A stretch of 57,237 nucleotides of DNA from Pseudomonadota bacterium (GTDB taxonomy: Bacteria > Pseudomonadota > Gammaproteobacteria > Pseudomonadales > Pseudohongiellaceae), in the NCBI GenBank assembly GCA_027621405.1, contig JAQCBT010000022.1, forward strand, positions 1 to 57,237, in the 5' to 3' direction. Positions 50,198 through 57,237 of this stretch are shown here, piece by piece. The notes beneath the pieces are model-generated. The model had not been told where the DNA came from and did no database searches. It worked only from the letters and a program-made list of their open reading frames with translations. The position numbers were made by a program, and so were the translations under genes. Every line of letters starts with the position of its first letter. Within the stretch, counting starts at the first letter, position 1.

Positions 50198-52027
50198 TTA
50201 TCCGCGACTGCCCGCGGCTCTCAACTGGCGCAACTCAAAATCTCTAATGCGCTGGCGGTAATGCTCGATAGTCTGCGCCGTCATCACGTTACGATGATCG
50301 TCTTTCATCTCCCCGTCAAGTGTTGCACACAAGTGCCTTGCCGTCTTCAACATCAATTCGAAGGCTTCGAGGTTATTGATAGGTGATGGCAATGCCAGGA
50401 ACATACTGACACCAACGGTAGTGAAGTTGGCCATGTCGTTGAGGTCAAAGGTGCCGGGATTGAGAATATTGGCGACGCTGAATATCACCGGCCCCCGGCT
50501 GTCGTTGCCGAGCCGCTGGTGGAAGATGGCCATCTCACCAAATTTCAAGCCGCTGGTAAGCAGGCAGGGCATCAGGTCTTCGCCGTGGAATATGTAGCCC
50601 TCTCGCGCCATGACATTAAGCACGATGACTTCTGAAGGCTGGGTGGCCGCGCTCTGCTGTCGAATTTCCGTTGGTTGGCCGCTGCTGGCCGCCGGCCGGA
50701 CTCCGGTATTTACGGGTGGGTTAGGAGGAGGATCGTTGGGCGCCACCGTGATCTGCTCGCTGCCCTGCTGCGGTAACGGCATATGGGTTTCCTGCGACAG
50801 CTCTGTCTCGACTGGATCTGCATCCAGCGGTTCGTCCTCGCGGGACCCGAATCGTTCTCGTGACTGCTCCACAACCTTGCGGCCAATGGCAGAAAATAGC
50901 GAACTGCGCTTCGCGGGAGCCGCTTCATCCTGGATAACCGCCCTGGCTTCAACCTTTTTCGGTTTCTCCTGTTCTTTGATCTTGCCTTCGCTACTGCCGA
51001 ATCTGCCAAACAGACTGCGCGCAGGCGGCGCGGTCTTCTCCTGATAGCCGATGCGCTCTCCAGCAGTCATTGAGAACGGATCATCATCCAGGCTCACATT
51101 GGGATCAAAACTGGGCGCAACCCGATCGCGGGCTGCTGCGGTGGTATGCGCCGATTCGGACTCTACTTCATCATCGTAGTCGAGGGCTCCTGACTCGTCA
51201 TATGACACAAACTCATCAGAATCATCATCTTCCTCAAAGTCATCCTCGTTGTCCTCGTCATCCAGAGAATCGCCGTCGGCTGTTGCAAACACGGTCTGTT
51301 CAGGTTCGAGCAAATATTCGTCATCTTCTTCAACTTCATCAGCTTCCACCCGGGCCGTGTCGTCCAGGGCATAGTCTGCTTCGGAATAATCGTCATCCTC
51401 GTCCAATAGCGACTCATCTGCAAAGGCCAGTTCACCCTGCTGCTCTGCGTAGGATGCTTGCCCTGCCTCATCGCGATAATCCGGGCGAACCGAATCCAGG
51501 TTGTTGATGGACGTGGAACGTGCCGCAGAATCTGACGGTTTATCTCCATAATCCAGAAGGACATCATCGGGATCTTCCCAATCCTCATTGCCCAACTGAA
51601 CGACGCCATCATCTTCGAAGTCGTCCTCGAAGGCGTCTTGTTCATAATCGTCGTCTTCGTTGGGCTCTTCTGCGTAGTGTTCCTGATATTCTTCCTGCGG
51701 ATCAGACACAGCCACCGAGTCCATCAGCACCGGGATAGCGTCATCCTCTTCACCGAGGTCCATGGCTGCGGCCCGCTCTTTCGCGATGTCGAGGGCAGTT
51801 GGCCGGGGCGTCTCGGGAGCCACCGGGGCACGACTTACCACCCGCGCACCACCACCGGGTAGTTCGGCCATTTCCAGCGCATCCAGATCGATGTCCTTGG
51901 GAATGTTTTTATCGATGGCCAACCTGATTTGGCCGCGACGGGCCTGCATGGCCACGTACAGGCCGCGCAGAATGACGGCAACGATGGCGAAGCCGAGTAG
52001 GAGAATTAGAAGTTCGCGCAAACCCAT
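50198..52027 (-). CDS. zipA: cell division protein ZipA, with an unusually long acidic linker
   Basis: ZipA tethers FtsZ to the inner membrane at the division site. The 609 residues include an N-terminal membrane helix (about 5-28, LLILLLGFAIVAVILRGLYVAM) and a C-terminal FtsZ-binding domain (about 465-600, VIVLNVMAREGYIFHGEDLMPCLL, NPGTFDLNDMANFTTVGVSMFL). Between them lies a disordered linker of about 430 residues, compared with about 150 in E. coli (328 residues overall). Most of the first 250 linker residues are Asp/Glu in runs such as EDNEDDFEEDDDSDEF. The linker then becomes Pro/Gln/Arg-richer. It lies between smc and ligA, the usual order in Pseudomonas-like bacteria. Confidence 0.95.
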   Translation of the reverse strand: MGLRELLILLLGFAIVAVILRGLYVAMQARRGQIRLAIDKNIPKDIDLDALEMAELPGGGARVVSRAPVAPETPRPTALDIAKERAAAMDLGEEDDAIPVLMDSVAVSDPQEEYQEHYAEEPNEDDDYEQDAFEDDFEDDGVVQLGNEDWEDPDDVLLDYGDKPSDSAARSTSINNLDSVRPDYRDEAGQASYAEQQGELAFADESLLDEDDDYSEADYALDDTARVEADEVEEDDEYLLEPEQTVFATADGDSLDDEDNEDDFEEDDDSDEFVSYDESGALDYDDEVESESAHTTAAARDRVAPSFDPNVSLDDDPFSMTAGERIGYQEKTAPPARSLFGRFGSSEGKIKEQEKPKKVEARAVIQDEAAPAKRSSLFSAIGRKVVEQSRERFGSREDEPLDADPVETELSQETHMPLPQQGSEQITVAPNDPPPNPPVNTGVRPAASSGQPTEIRQQSAATQPSEVIVLNVMAREGYIFHGEDLMPCLLTSGLKFGEMAIFHQRLGNDSRGPVIFSVANILNPGTFDLNDMANFTTVGVSMFLALPSPINNLEAFELMLKTARHLCATLDGEMKDDHRNVMTAQTIEHYRQRIRDFELRQLRAAGSRG

Positions 52028-52132
52028 GGAAATCAGCGGTGAATCTAAATAGTAATTGGCGAAAAATTATTACTGCCTTTTCTTTAGCACTAAAACGGGG
52101 CAGGAAGAATTTAGCTGGGCTGGCCCCGGGAC

Positions 52133-55100
52133 TTACATGGCCGCCAGTTCAGCAGCCTCGTCGATATCCACCGCTACAATCCTGGAAACACCTGGCTCGT
52201 GCATGGTCACCCCGAGCAGTTGATTGGCCATTTCCATGGTGATCTTGTTATGGGTGATGAAAATAAACTGCACCGTGCTGGACATTTCAGCCACCAGCCG
52301 CGCATAGCGTCCCACATTGGCATCATCCAGGGGTGCGTCCACCTCGTCCAGCATACAGAACGGTGACGGGTTGAGGTGGAAGATCGAAAACACCAGTGCA
52401 ATTGCCGTCATGGCCTTCTCACCACCGGACAGCAGATGGATCGTGCTGTTTCGCTTCCCCGGGGGCCGCGCCATGATGGCGATACCGGTATCCAGCAGGT
52501 CCTCGCCGGTCATATCCAGGTAGGCATGTCCGCCACCGAAGATACGTGGGAACAGGCTCTGCAAGCCACCGTTGATCTTGTCGAAGGTATCCTTGAAACG
52601 GGTACGGGTTTCCTTGTCGATCTTGCGAATGGCGTTATGCAGGGTTGCCAGCGCTTTCTCCAGGTCGTCATTCTGCTTGTCCAGGTAGATCTTGCGTTCG
52701 GACTGGGTCTGGTACTCATCGATTGCCGCGAGGTTGATCGGGCCAAGGCGCTGAATACGATTGCCGATCTTCTCCAGTTCGGTTTCACAGCTGGCCACAT
52801 CCAGCTCTTCCGGCAGGCTCGCCAGCACTGATTCCAGCTCAAACTTCGCTTCCTGCAATTGATCGAGTATGGCGTCCCTCTTCACCGAGGCGCCTTCCGA
52901 TTTGAGCCGGTTTTGCATCAGGGTTTCGCGGATGCCATTCAGTGCTTCCTGCTTCTCATTGCGCTCTTTTTCCAGGCCTCGTATGGTGTGCTCGTTTTCA
53001 TCCACCTTGGCTTTTGCCGCCGCCAGTTCCTTTTCGACTTCGAGTCGCTTCTCCAGTTGCTCACCCAAATCCCGACGCATGGTTTCCAGCGGCGCATGGG
53101 ACTCATCAAGTTGCCTGTTCAGGGATTCCATGCGCTCCTTCGAACGCTGTACCTGGCTGGCCATGCGGTCCATGGTTTCGCGAGTCGAATGGAGCTGGGA
53201 TTGCAGTGACTGCTCTTTCAAGGCCAGCTCATGGGACTTGTCTTTGTGCAGTCGTGCCTCTTCCCTGCACCTGGTCAGAGTCTCCCGTAACGCTTCGCGG
53301 CTCTGCTCAAGGCTCTCGCCCCTGCCTACATCCTGCTCCATGCTATCCAGCGCGGTCTGCAGGCGCGCCCGGGAAGCACCAATGTTTTCTTCCTCTGTAT
53401 GCAGTTGCTTCTCCAGTTCGTCGAGGTCACGATAGACACGCTGCTTGCGCGCTTCCATCTCTTCCTGCTTGGCCTGGTGTGCACTGAGGCGAGATTTCAT
53501 CTCACCCATCTCGCGCGTCTTGCTGGAAATTTTTTCCTGGGTCTCTTCGCGCTGCTGTTCCAGTGACTTCAGTTCTTCATTGAGTCGTGCCCTGGTATTC
53601 TGCAGGGAGTCGGACTGCTCCTGCAGCGCCTTGATCTTCCTGAATAGTTCCGCAATCAGGCCGCGCCGCTCAACAATGGATTCCTGGGCGCTGATGTTGC
53701 GAACCTGCAACCAGGCCGGTCCCAACCAGATACCATCGCGGGTGATGATCGATTCATCGGCCGCCAGGCTAGTGCGATTGGCTAGTGCCTGCTCGAGAGA
53801 ATCGGCGACATAAATTCCCTTCAACAGGGCCGTCATGTTCCAGTCGCTACTGACCTTGCTGGAGAGTGATTGCAAAGAGCCATGGTTGCCGACCCATGAG
53901 CCACTGCTATCCAGCACATCCACAAAAGCCAGCTTGCCCTGTGGCAGGTCGGCGAGGGCGTTAGCGACCTGATCCAGCCCTTCCACACAGATTGCCTGCA
54001 GGGAGTCGCCGAGTACCGACTCAACGGCCAGTTCCCAACCAGTTTCGATCTTGAGGCTCTCCGCGAGACGCAACTGATTATCAAAGCCACGTCTGCTCAA
54101 CCATTCGTTAAGTTTGGGATTGTCCTGTCCGAGTGCCGCCTGTTGCAGGGCTTCCAGGGATGCCTGTTTACCCTTTGCGGTCTGTAATTCACCGCGGGCC
54201 TTGTCCAGGGCTTCCACGCAGTCGGCGAGTTGTCCGCGCTTGCTGGTGATTGACTGGCCCTGATCGCTGTTCTGTTGCTTGAGCTCGGCAAGTTCACGCT
54301 CCAGCACGGTAAGCTGGCGCGCCGCCTCGTCCATCTCGCCGTTCTCTTGTGGTTGCTTCAGGTTTTCCCGCTCCTGCTGCAGCCTTTGCTTGCGCTCGAG
54401 ACCTCGCTCGATGATGGTTTCCAGCTGCTGAATCCTGGACTGCTCAACCTCGGCCGCCTGGCGCGGCTCTTCGGCGCGCTTGTTGAATTCGTCCCACTCC
54501 TGTTGCCAGTGCTGCACCGCCGCTTCCGCCTGGGCCAGCGCTTCTGCGGAGCTCTTCTCCTGCGCGCGCGCCTGCTCCAGTTGCGGGCTTACCTGCTTCA
54601 ATTCCACATCCAACTGGGTGATCTTGCGCAGATCGATATCCAGCTCTTCCCGGGTCTGTTCCCAGCCCTCTTCCGTTTCCGTCAGGTCAAGCTTCAGCTG
54701 CTCCACCTTCTCCAGATGATGTTCAATTGACTGCTCGAGGCGAGCGATGTCATTGCCCAGGCTATAAAACCTGGCCTGCACCTCACCCAGGGCATCATTC
54801 AGGTCAGCGTTGTCAGAAAGATGCTTCTCGACGTCTGCGTCGATGCGCCGCTGTTCCGCGGTGGTGGCCTCGATCTGGATTTGCAGCTGGTTGATGGTGT
54901 CCTGGTTGGCCCTGATCTCGGCGTCGAGCACCTGCCAGCGCAGGGCATTCAGGTAAGCCTGGGTCTGCCGTTCCTGCTGTTTCAGCTCACCATACTTCTC
55001 CGCTGCAACGGACTGGCGCTTCAGGTGTTGCAGCTGTCGTTCCAGTTCATCCCGGATATCCGCCAGGCGTTCCAGGTTTTCCTTGGTGCGCTTGATGCGG

Positions 55101-55645
55101 CTCTCCGTCTCCTTGCGCCGCTCCTTGTATTTGGATATGCCGGCGGCTTCTTCGATATACACTCGCAGCTCTTCCGGCTTGGACTCGATAAGACGCGATA
55201 CCATGCCCTGCTCAATAATCGAGTAACTGCGGGCACCGAGGCCGGTACCAAGGAAAATATCAGTGATGTCCTTGCGGCGGCACTTGGTGCCATTGAGGTA
55301 ATAGGTGGACTGGGCTTCGCGGTCGACCTTGCGCTTGATGGAGACCTCGGTGAAGTTGGCGTACTCACCGGTCAACCGGCGATCATCGTTGTCGAACACC
55401 AGTTCCACGCTGGCCTGACCAACCGGCTTCCTGGCGCTGGAACCATTGAAGATTACGTCCGTCATGTGTTCGCCGCGCAGGTTCCTGGCAGAGCTCTCAC
55501 CCATCACCCAGCGCACGGCGTCGATCACATTGGATTTGCCACAGCCATTCGGACCCACTACCGAGCACAAATTCGAGGGGAAATTGACGGTGGTCGGATC
55601 GACGAAGGATTTGAAGCCAGCGAGTTTAATACACTTCAGGCGCAT
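52133..55645 (-). CDS. smc: chromosome segregation protein SMC
   Basis: SMC forms ATP-driven rings that compact and organise the chromosome. The 1170 residues contain the N-terminal ATPase half with Walker A GPNGCGKSNVIDAV (about 32-45), a long coiled coil, a hinge near 500-670 (ALGQDNPKLNEWLSRRG to the start of the second coil), a second coiled coil, and the C-terminal half with the signature LLSGGEKAMTAIAL (about 1067-1080) and Walker B FCMLDEVDAPLDD. Length is standard. An AGGAG site lies nine bases before the ATG. It heads smc-zipA-ligA; kleisin genes scpA/scpB are not in the window. Confidence 0.98.
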   Translation of the reverse strand: MRLKCIKLAGFKSFVDPTTVNFPSNLCSVVGPNGCGKSNVIDAVRWVMGESSARNLRGEHMTDVIFNGSSARKPVGQASVELVFDNDDRRLTGEYANFTEVSIKRKVDREAQSTYYLNGTKCRRKDITDIFLGTGLGARSYSIIEQGMVSRLIESKPEELRVYIEEAAGISKYKERRKETESRIKRTKENLERLADIRDELERQLQHLKRQSVAAEKYGELKQQERQTQAYLNALRWQVLDAEIRANQDTINQLQIQIEATTAEQRRIDADVEKHLSDNADLNDALGEVQARFYSLGNDIARLEQSIEHHLEKVEQLKLDLTETEEGWEQTREELDIDLRKITQLDVELKQVSPQLEQARAQEKSSAEALAQAEAAVQHWQQEWDEFNKRAEEPRQAAEVEQSRIQQLETIIERGLERKQRLQQERENLKQPQENGEMDEAARQLTVLERELAELKQQNSDQGQSITSKRGQLADCVEALDKARGELQTAKGKQASLEALQQAALGQDNPKLNEWLSRRGFDNQLRLAESLKIETGWELAVESVLGDSLQAICVEGLDQVANALADLPQGKLAFVDVLDSSGSWVGNHGSLQSLSSKVSSDWNMTALLKGIYVADSLEQALANRTSLAADESIITRDGIWLGPAWLQVRNISAQESIVERRGLIAELFRKIKALQEQSDSLQNTRARLNEELKSLEQQREETQEKISSKTREMGEMKSRLSAHQAKQEEMEARKQRVYRDLDELEKQLHTEEENIGASRARLQTALDSMEQDVGRGESLEQSREALRETLTRCREEARLHKDKSHELALKEQSLQSQLHSTRETMDRMASQVQRSKERMESLNRQLDESHAPLETMRRDLGEQLEKRLEVEKELAAAKAKVDENEHTIRGLEKERNEKQEALNGIRETLMQNRLKSEGASVKRDAILDQLQEAKFELESVLASLPEELDVASCETELEKIGNRIQRLGPINLAAIDEYQTQSERKIYLDKQNDDLEKALATLHNAIRKIDKETRTRFKDTFDKINGGLQSLFPRIFGGGHAYLDMTGEDLLDTGIAIMARPPGKRNSTIHLLSGGEKAMTAIALVFSIFHLNPSPFCMLDEVDAPLDDANVGRYARLVAEMSSTVQFIFITHNKITMEMANQLLGVTMHEPGVSRIVAVDIDEAAELAAM

Positions 55646-56103
55646 GGAGAGGTCTCCTGCGTGGGTGACTGAAGCGCTTGTCCGGTGGCGAAATTATTGG
55701 TCTTGTTAAATTTTCGCAGCATGAATTCGTAACACGAAGCCTGGATCCTGGTTCCTCGTTGGCGCGCTACCAGTGCGCGACCTTGTGTTTTGGTGCGGAG
55801 GTCTGGCCGATGGACTCAATTGGCTGATTTGCCCGGCGTTCCACTGCTAAACCCGCTTGTGCCAGTGCTTCTACGGAATGCCATTTTAGCCAAAATAATC
55901 GGCCAAAGACACTAAATATTGTGGTTCGAGGGTGCAATTTTCACTATTTGAGCAATTTTTCATCAGTGCCACGGGTTGCACACCCTACCCTCACTGCCGG
56001 CCTCTCGATCGGTCCTATATCGGACATTTTCGGTCAATACCGGGTCAACCTGGTCACGTGTGGCGCGTTCCAAGAGTTAGACACCTTATCCAGGAGAAAT
56101 CCC
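55646..56103. other. 458-base divergent intergenic region smc / lipoprotein gene
   Basis: It must hold the promoter of the smc operon (minus) and of the lipoprotein gene (plus). The plus-strand frame is open from 55921, but that part has no start support. No RNA gene or strong repeat was recognised. Confidence 0.4.
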
Positions 56104-56469
56104 GTGCCCACCCCGAAAATCCTCTGCCTGCTGATCCTGATCCACGGCCTGCTGGCCTGTGCCAGCAACCGTGATCCCGTCATCGATCCCAAGGGGGTCA
56201 ACATGCTGGCCTACCAGCAGGATCTGCTTGAATGCCGAGTTCTTGGCGAAAACGCCCAGGTCGTGGCAGACACCGCGACCTCTGCAGTCGGCGGCGCAGC
56301 CGTGGGCGGAATCATTGGTGCCGCTATCGGCAATTCGGAAGCTGCCAAACGCGGCGCAGGTGTCGGCGCAGTGTTAGGGGGCGTGAGAGGATACCGGCGC
56401 GGTATCAGTGAAGAGGATCGTATCGTGCGCCGATGCCTGATGGGACGTGGCTATCGGGTGCTCAATTAG
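56104..56469 (+). CDS. glycine-zipper lipoprotein
   Basis: This 121-residue protein begins with GTG at 56104, six bases after an AGGAGA ribosome-binding site, which decides the start over the upstream open frame. A lipoprotein signal ends in L-L-A-C (cysteine at about residue 19). The mature part has a central glycine zipper (SAVGGAAVGGIIGAAIGNSE, then GAGVGAVLGGVRGY) that could insert in or oligomerise at the outer membrane, as in the YMGG/OmpA-like glycine-zipper lipoproteins. Residue +2 is Ala, so outer-membrane sorting is expected. It ends in a short basic segment (RRCLMGRGYRVLN). Function unknown. Confidence 0.85.
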   Translation: MPTPKILCLLILIHGLLACASNRDPVIDPKGVNMLAYQQDLLECRVLGENAQVVADTATSAVGGAAVGGIIGAAIGNSEAAKRGAGVGAVLGGVRGYRRGISEEDRIVRRCLMGRGYRVLN

Positions 56470-56636
56470 CAACTTTATCTCCTCCTTGTCATACCCTATT
56501 TCCCGGTCAGACGCACACAATGCGCCCCTGCTTGCGCTTGTCCCGGCACGTCTGGATCTGGTCACCCCGGGTCGCTACCAAGTCACCTACAGTCCACACC
56601 ACCGCTCACTATAGTTAGGGGCAGCAAGGAGAGCTC

Positions 56637-56655
56637 ACGTATACAGGGACGTATA
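56637..56655. promoter_or_regulatory. tandem ACGTATA boxes upstream of the ribbon-helix-helix gene
   Basis: ACGTATA at 56637-56643 and again at 56649-56655, 12 bp apart and about 95 bp before the ATG at 56750. An outer inverted pair TAGGGGCAG (about 56616-56624) and CTGCCCCCT (about 56709-56717) flanks them. Ribbon-helix-helix proteins commonly bind short tandem boxes like this in their own promoters. Confidence 0.45.
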
Positions 56656-56749
56656 TTAACGAGCCACTGCGGGGTGTCAGCATATCCCTCTTGAAAAATG
56701 AAAGAGAACTGCCCCCTTTAACATGCGACCACAAGAAGAGGAATTCATA

Positions 56750-56941
56750 ATGCTGAATCTGGAGCTTCCCGAAGATATCCACACCCGCCTGGAACTGCTG
56801 TCACTGAGCACCGGCCGCACCATGGCCTTCTATGCTATGGAAGCCATCATGGAGTACCTGGACGAGATCGAGGATCGCTATCTCACCCTGAATCCCGATG
56901 GTAATGGTTTCGGGTTTGGGGAACAGAGTGATAACTATTGA
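56750..56941 (+). CDS. ribbon-helix-helix protein, orphan antitoxin-like (DUF6290/RelB-like)
   Basis: This 63-residue protein starts with MLNLELPEDIHTRLELLSLSTGRTMAFYAMEAI: a short beta-strand followed by two helices, the ribbon-helix-helix DNA-binding fold of TraY/RelB-like antitoxins. The end is acidic with G-N-G-F-G-F-G. GAAGAGGAA precedes the ATG at good spacing; the frame continues nine codons upstream without support. No toxin-sized frame follows before the tRNA gene 134 bp away, so it appears to be an orphan antitoxin or a stand-alone regulator. Confidence 0.75.
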   Translation: MLNLELPEDIHTRLELLSLSTGRTMAFYAMEAIMEYLDEIEDRYLTLNPDGNGFGFGEQSDNY

Positions 56942-57075
56942 GAAACTGATGAGGGCTCCGTGAGTCTGGCTTGCGGAGTTTCCCTTGGCTACCCGAAATG
57001 TCATTGACGCGCGGACAGTTCAACTGCACAAGAGATGCTGTTGCTAGACTCGAACGAAGATGAGGAATGAGAGAT

Positions 57076-57152
57076 TGGTCGGGACGGCGGGATTTGAACC
57101 CACGACCACTTGACCCCCAGTCAAGTGCGCTACCAGACTGCGCTACGCCCCG
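57076..57152 (-). tRNA. tRNA-Pro(GGG)
   Basis: On the minus strand, 77 bases fold into a complete cloverleaf: acceptor stem CGGGGCG/CGTCCCG with one G-U, a T-arm with GTTCAAATC, and a five-pair anticodon stem CTTGA/TCAAG enclosing the loop CTGGGGG, anticodon GGG, for proline codon CCC. The 3' CCA is encoded. A CATAAT -10 lies about 25-30 bases upstream (minus) of the 5' end. Confidence 0.96.
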
Positions 57153-57237
57153 ATATTCATCGCTTCAAAGGATTATGCTAACCCTCAGTCGCTTATTCTT
57201 TACTGCTTCCCTTCTTTTGAGAAGTCCCTTCGCTCAA

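Noticed and set aside
52859..53487. Plus-strand frames of 116-188 codons inside smc
   Set aside because: Antisense shadows of a conserved gene, with no start signal and implausible composition (Ser/Arg-rich).
55921..56103. N-terminal extension of the glycine-zipper lipoprotein
   Set aside because: A GTG with a strong AGGAGA site and lipoprotein signal lies at 56104; the upstream residues would destroy the signal peptide.

Overview
The window looks like a chromosomal segment of a free-living, probably marine gammaproteobacterium with intermediate G+C. Evidence is the order tig-clpP-clpX-lon, the fadB-fadA pair, ttcA, pdxB, alaA, djlA, and the smc-zipA-ligA block with a ZipA of the long-linker type. 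The exact order or family cannot be fixed from sequence alone. No phage, IS element, CRISPR array or rRNA was seen. The only tRNA recognised is tRNA-Pro(GGG), on the minus strand at the right edge.

Layout. 1-6272 (minus): the cytoplasmic proteolysis and folding cluster tig, clpP, clpX, lon. A strong sigma70-type promoter left of lon points out of the window, where hupB would be expected. 6582-8161: mobA, a 737-base stretch with no supported gene but two inverted repeats, and a small DUF6316-like gene. 8289-10328: a GAF/HD-GYP protein with an enlarged HD-GYP domain and a His-rich tail. 10366-13303: an alpha/beta hydrolase divergent from a DUF6502-like protein, with three copies of a 15-17 bp palindrome between them, followed by an exported protein with a duplicated G-S-G-L-G-G-T-G motif. 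13346-23309: an envelope island with an outer-membrane barrel protein (minus), a TPR plus beta-barrel protein resembling Slam/type XI secretion proteins (plus), and a 2474-residue FecR-domain protein containing about seven roughly 300-residue beta-rich modules. 23394-28988: msrB, alaA, a minus-strand block of TusA-like protein, 5'-3' exonuclease and pdxB, and three small genes. 29016-33205 (minus): fadB-fadA-ttcA. 33353-37119: a polysaccharide deacetylase, a Bax-like glucosaminidase, a BolA-family protein and a YlqF/RbgA-type GTPase. 37190-41749: an M16C metalloprotease, then a candidate ECF-sigma-controlled small RNA ending in a UUCG-capped terminator, then a zinc-type CDF transporter. 41873-46569: a three-gene 2-oxoacid oxidoreductase operon with its own NAD(P)H/FAD/2x[4Fe-4S] subunit. 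46589-55645 (minus): djlA, a transglycosylase-like lipoprotein, ligA, zipA, smc. 56104-57152: a glycine-zipper lipoprotein, an orphan ribbon-helix-helix protein and tRNA-Pro.

Most genes are conserved housekeeping genes. The parts that may be undescribed are (1) the predicted secretion pair at 14504-23309, where a Slam-like outer-membrane protein lies 37 bp upstream of a giant modular exported protein; (2) the DUF6502/hydrolase divergon, whose palindrome exactly fills the -35/-10 spacer of the hydrolase promoter; and (3) the short ECF-promoter-to-terminator transcription unit at about 40239-40368. These are inferences from motifs and arrangement. No homology search, structure prediction or expression data was available.
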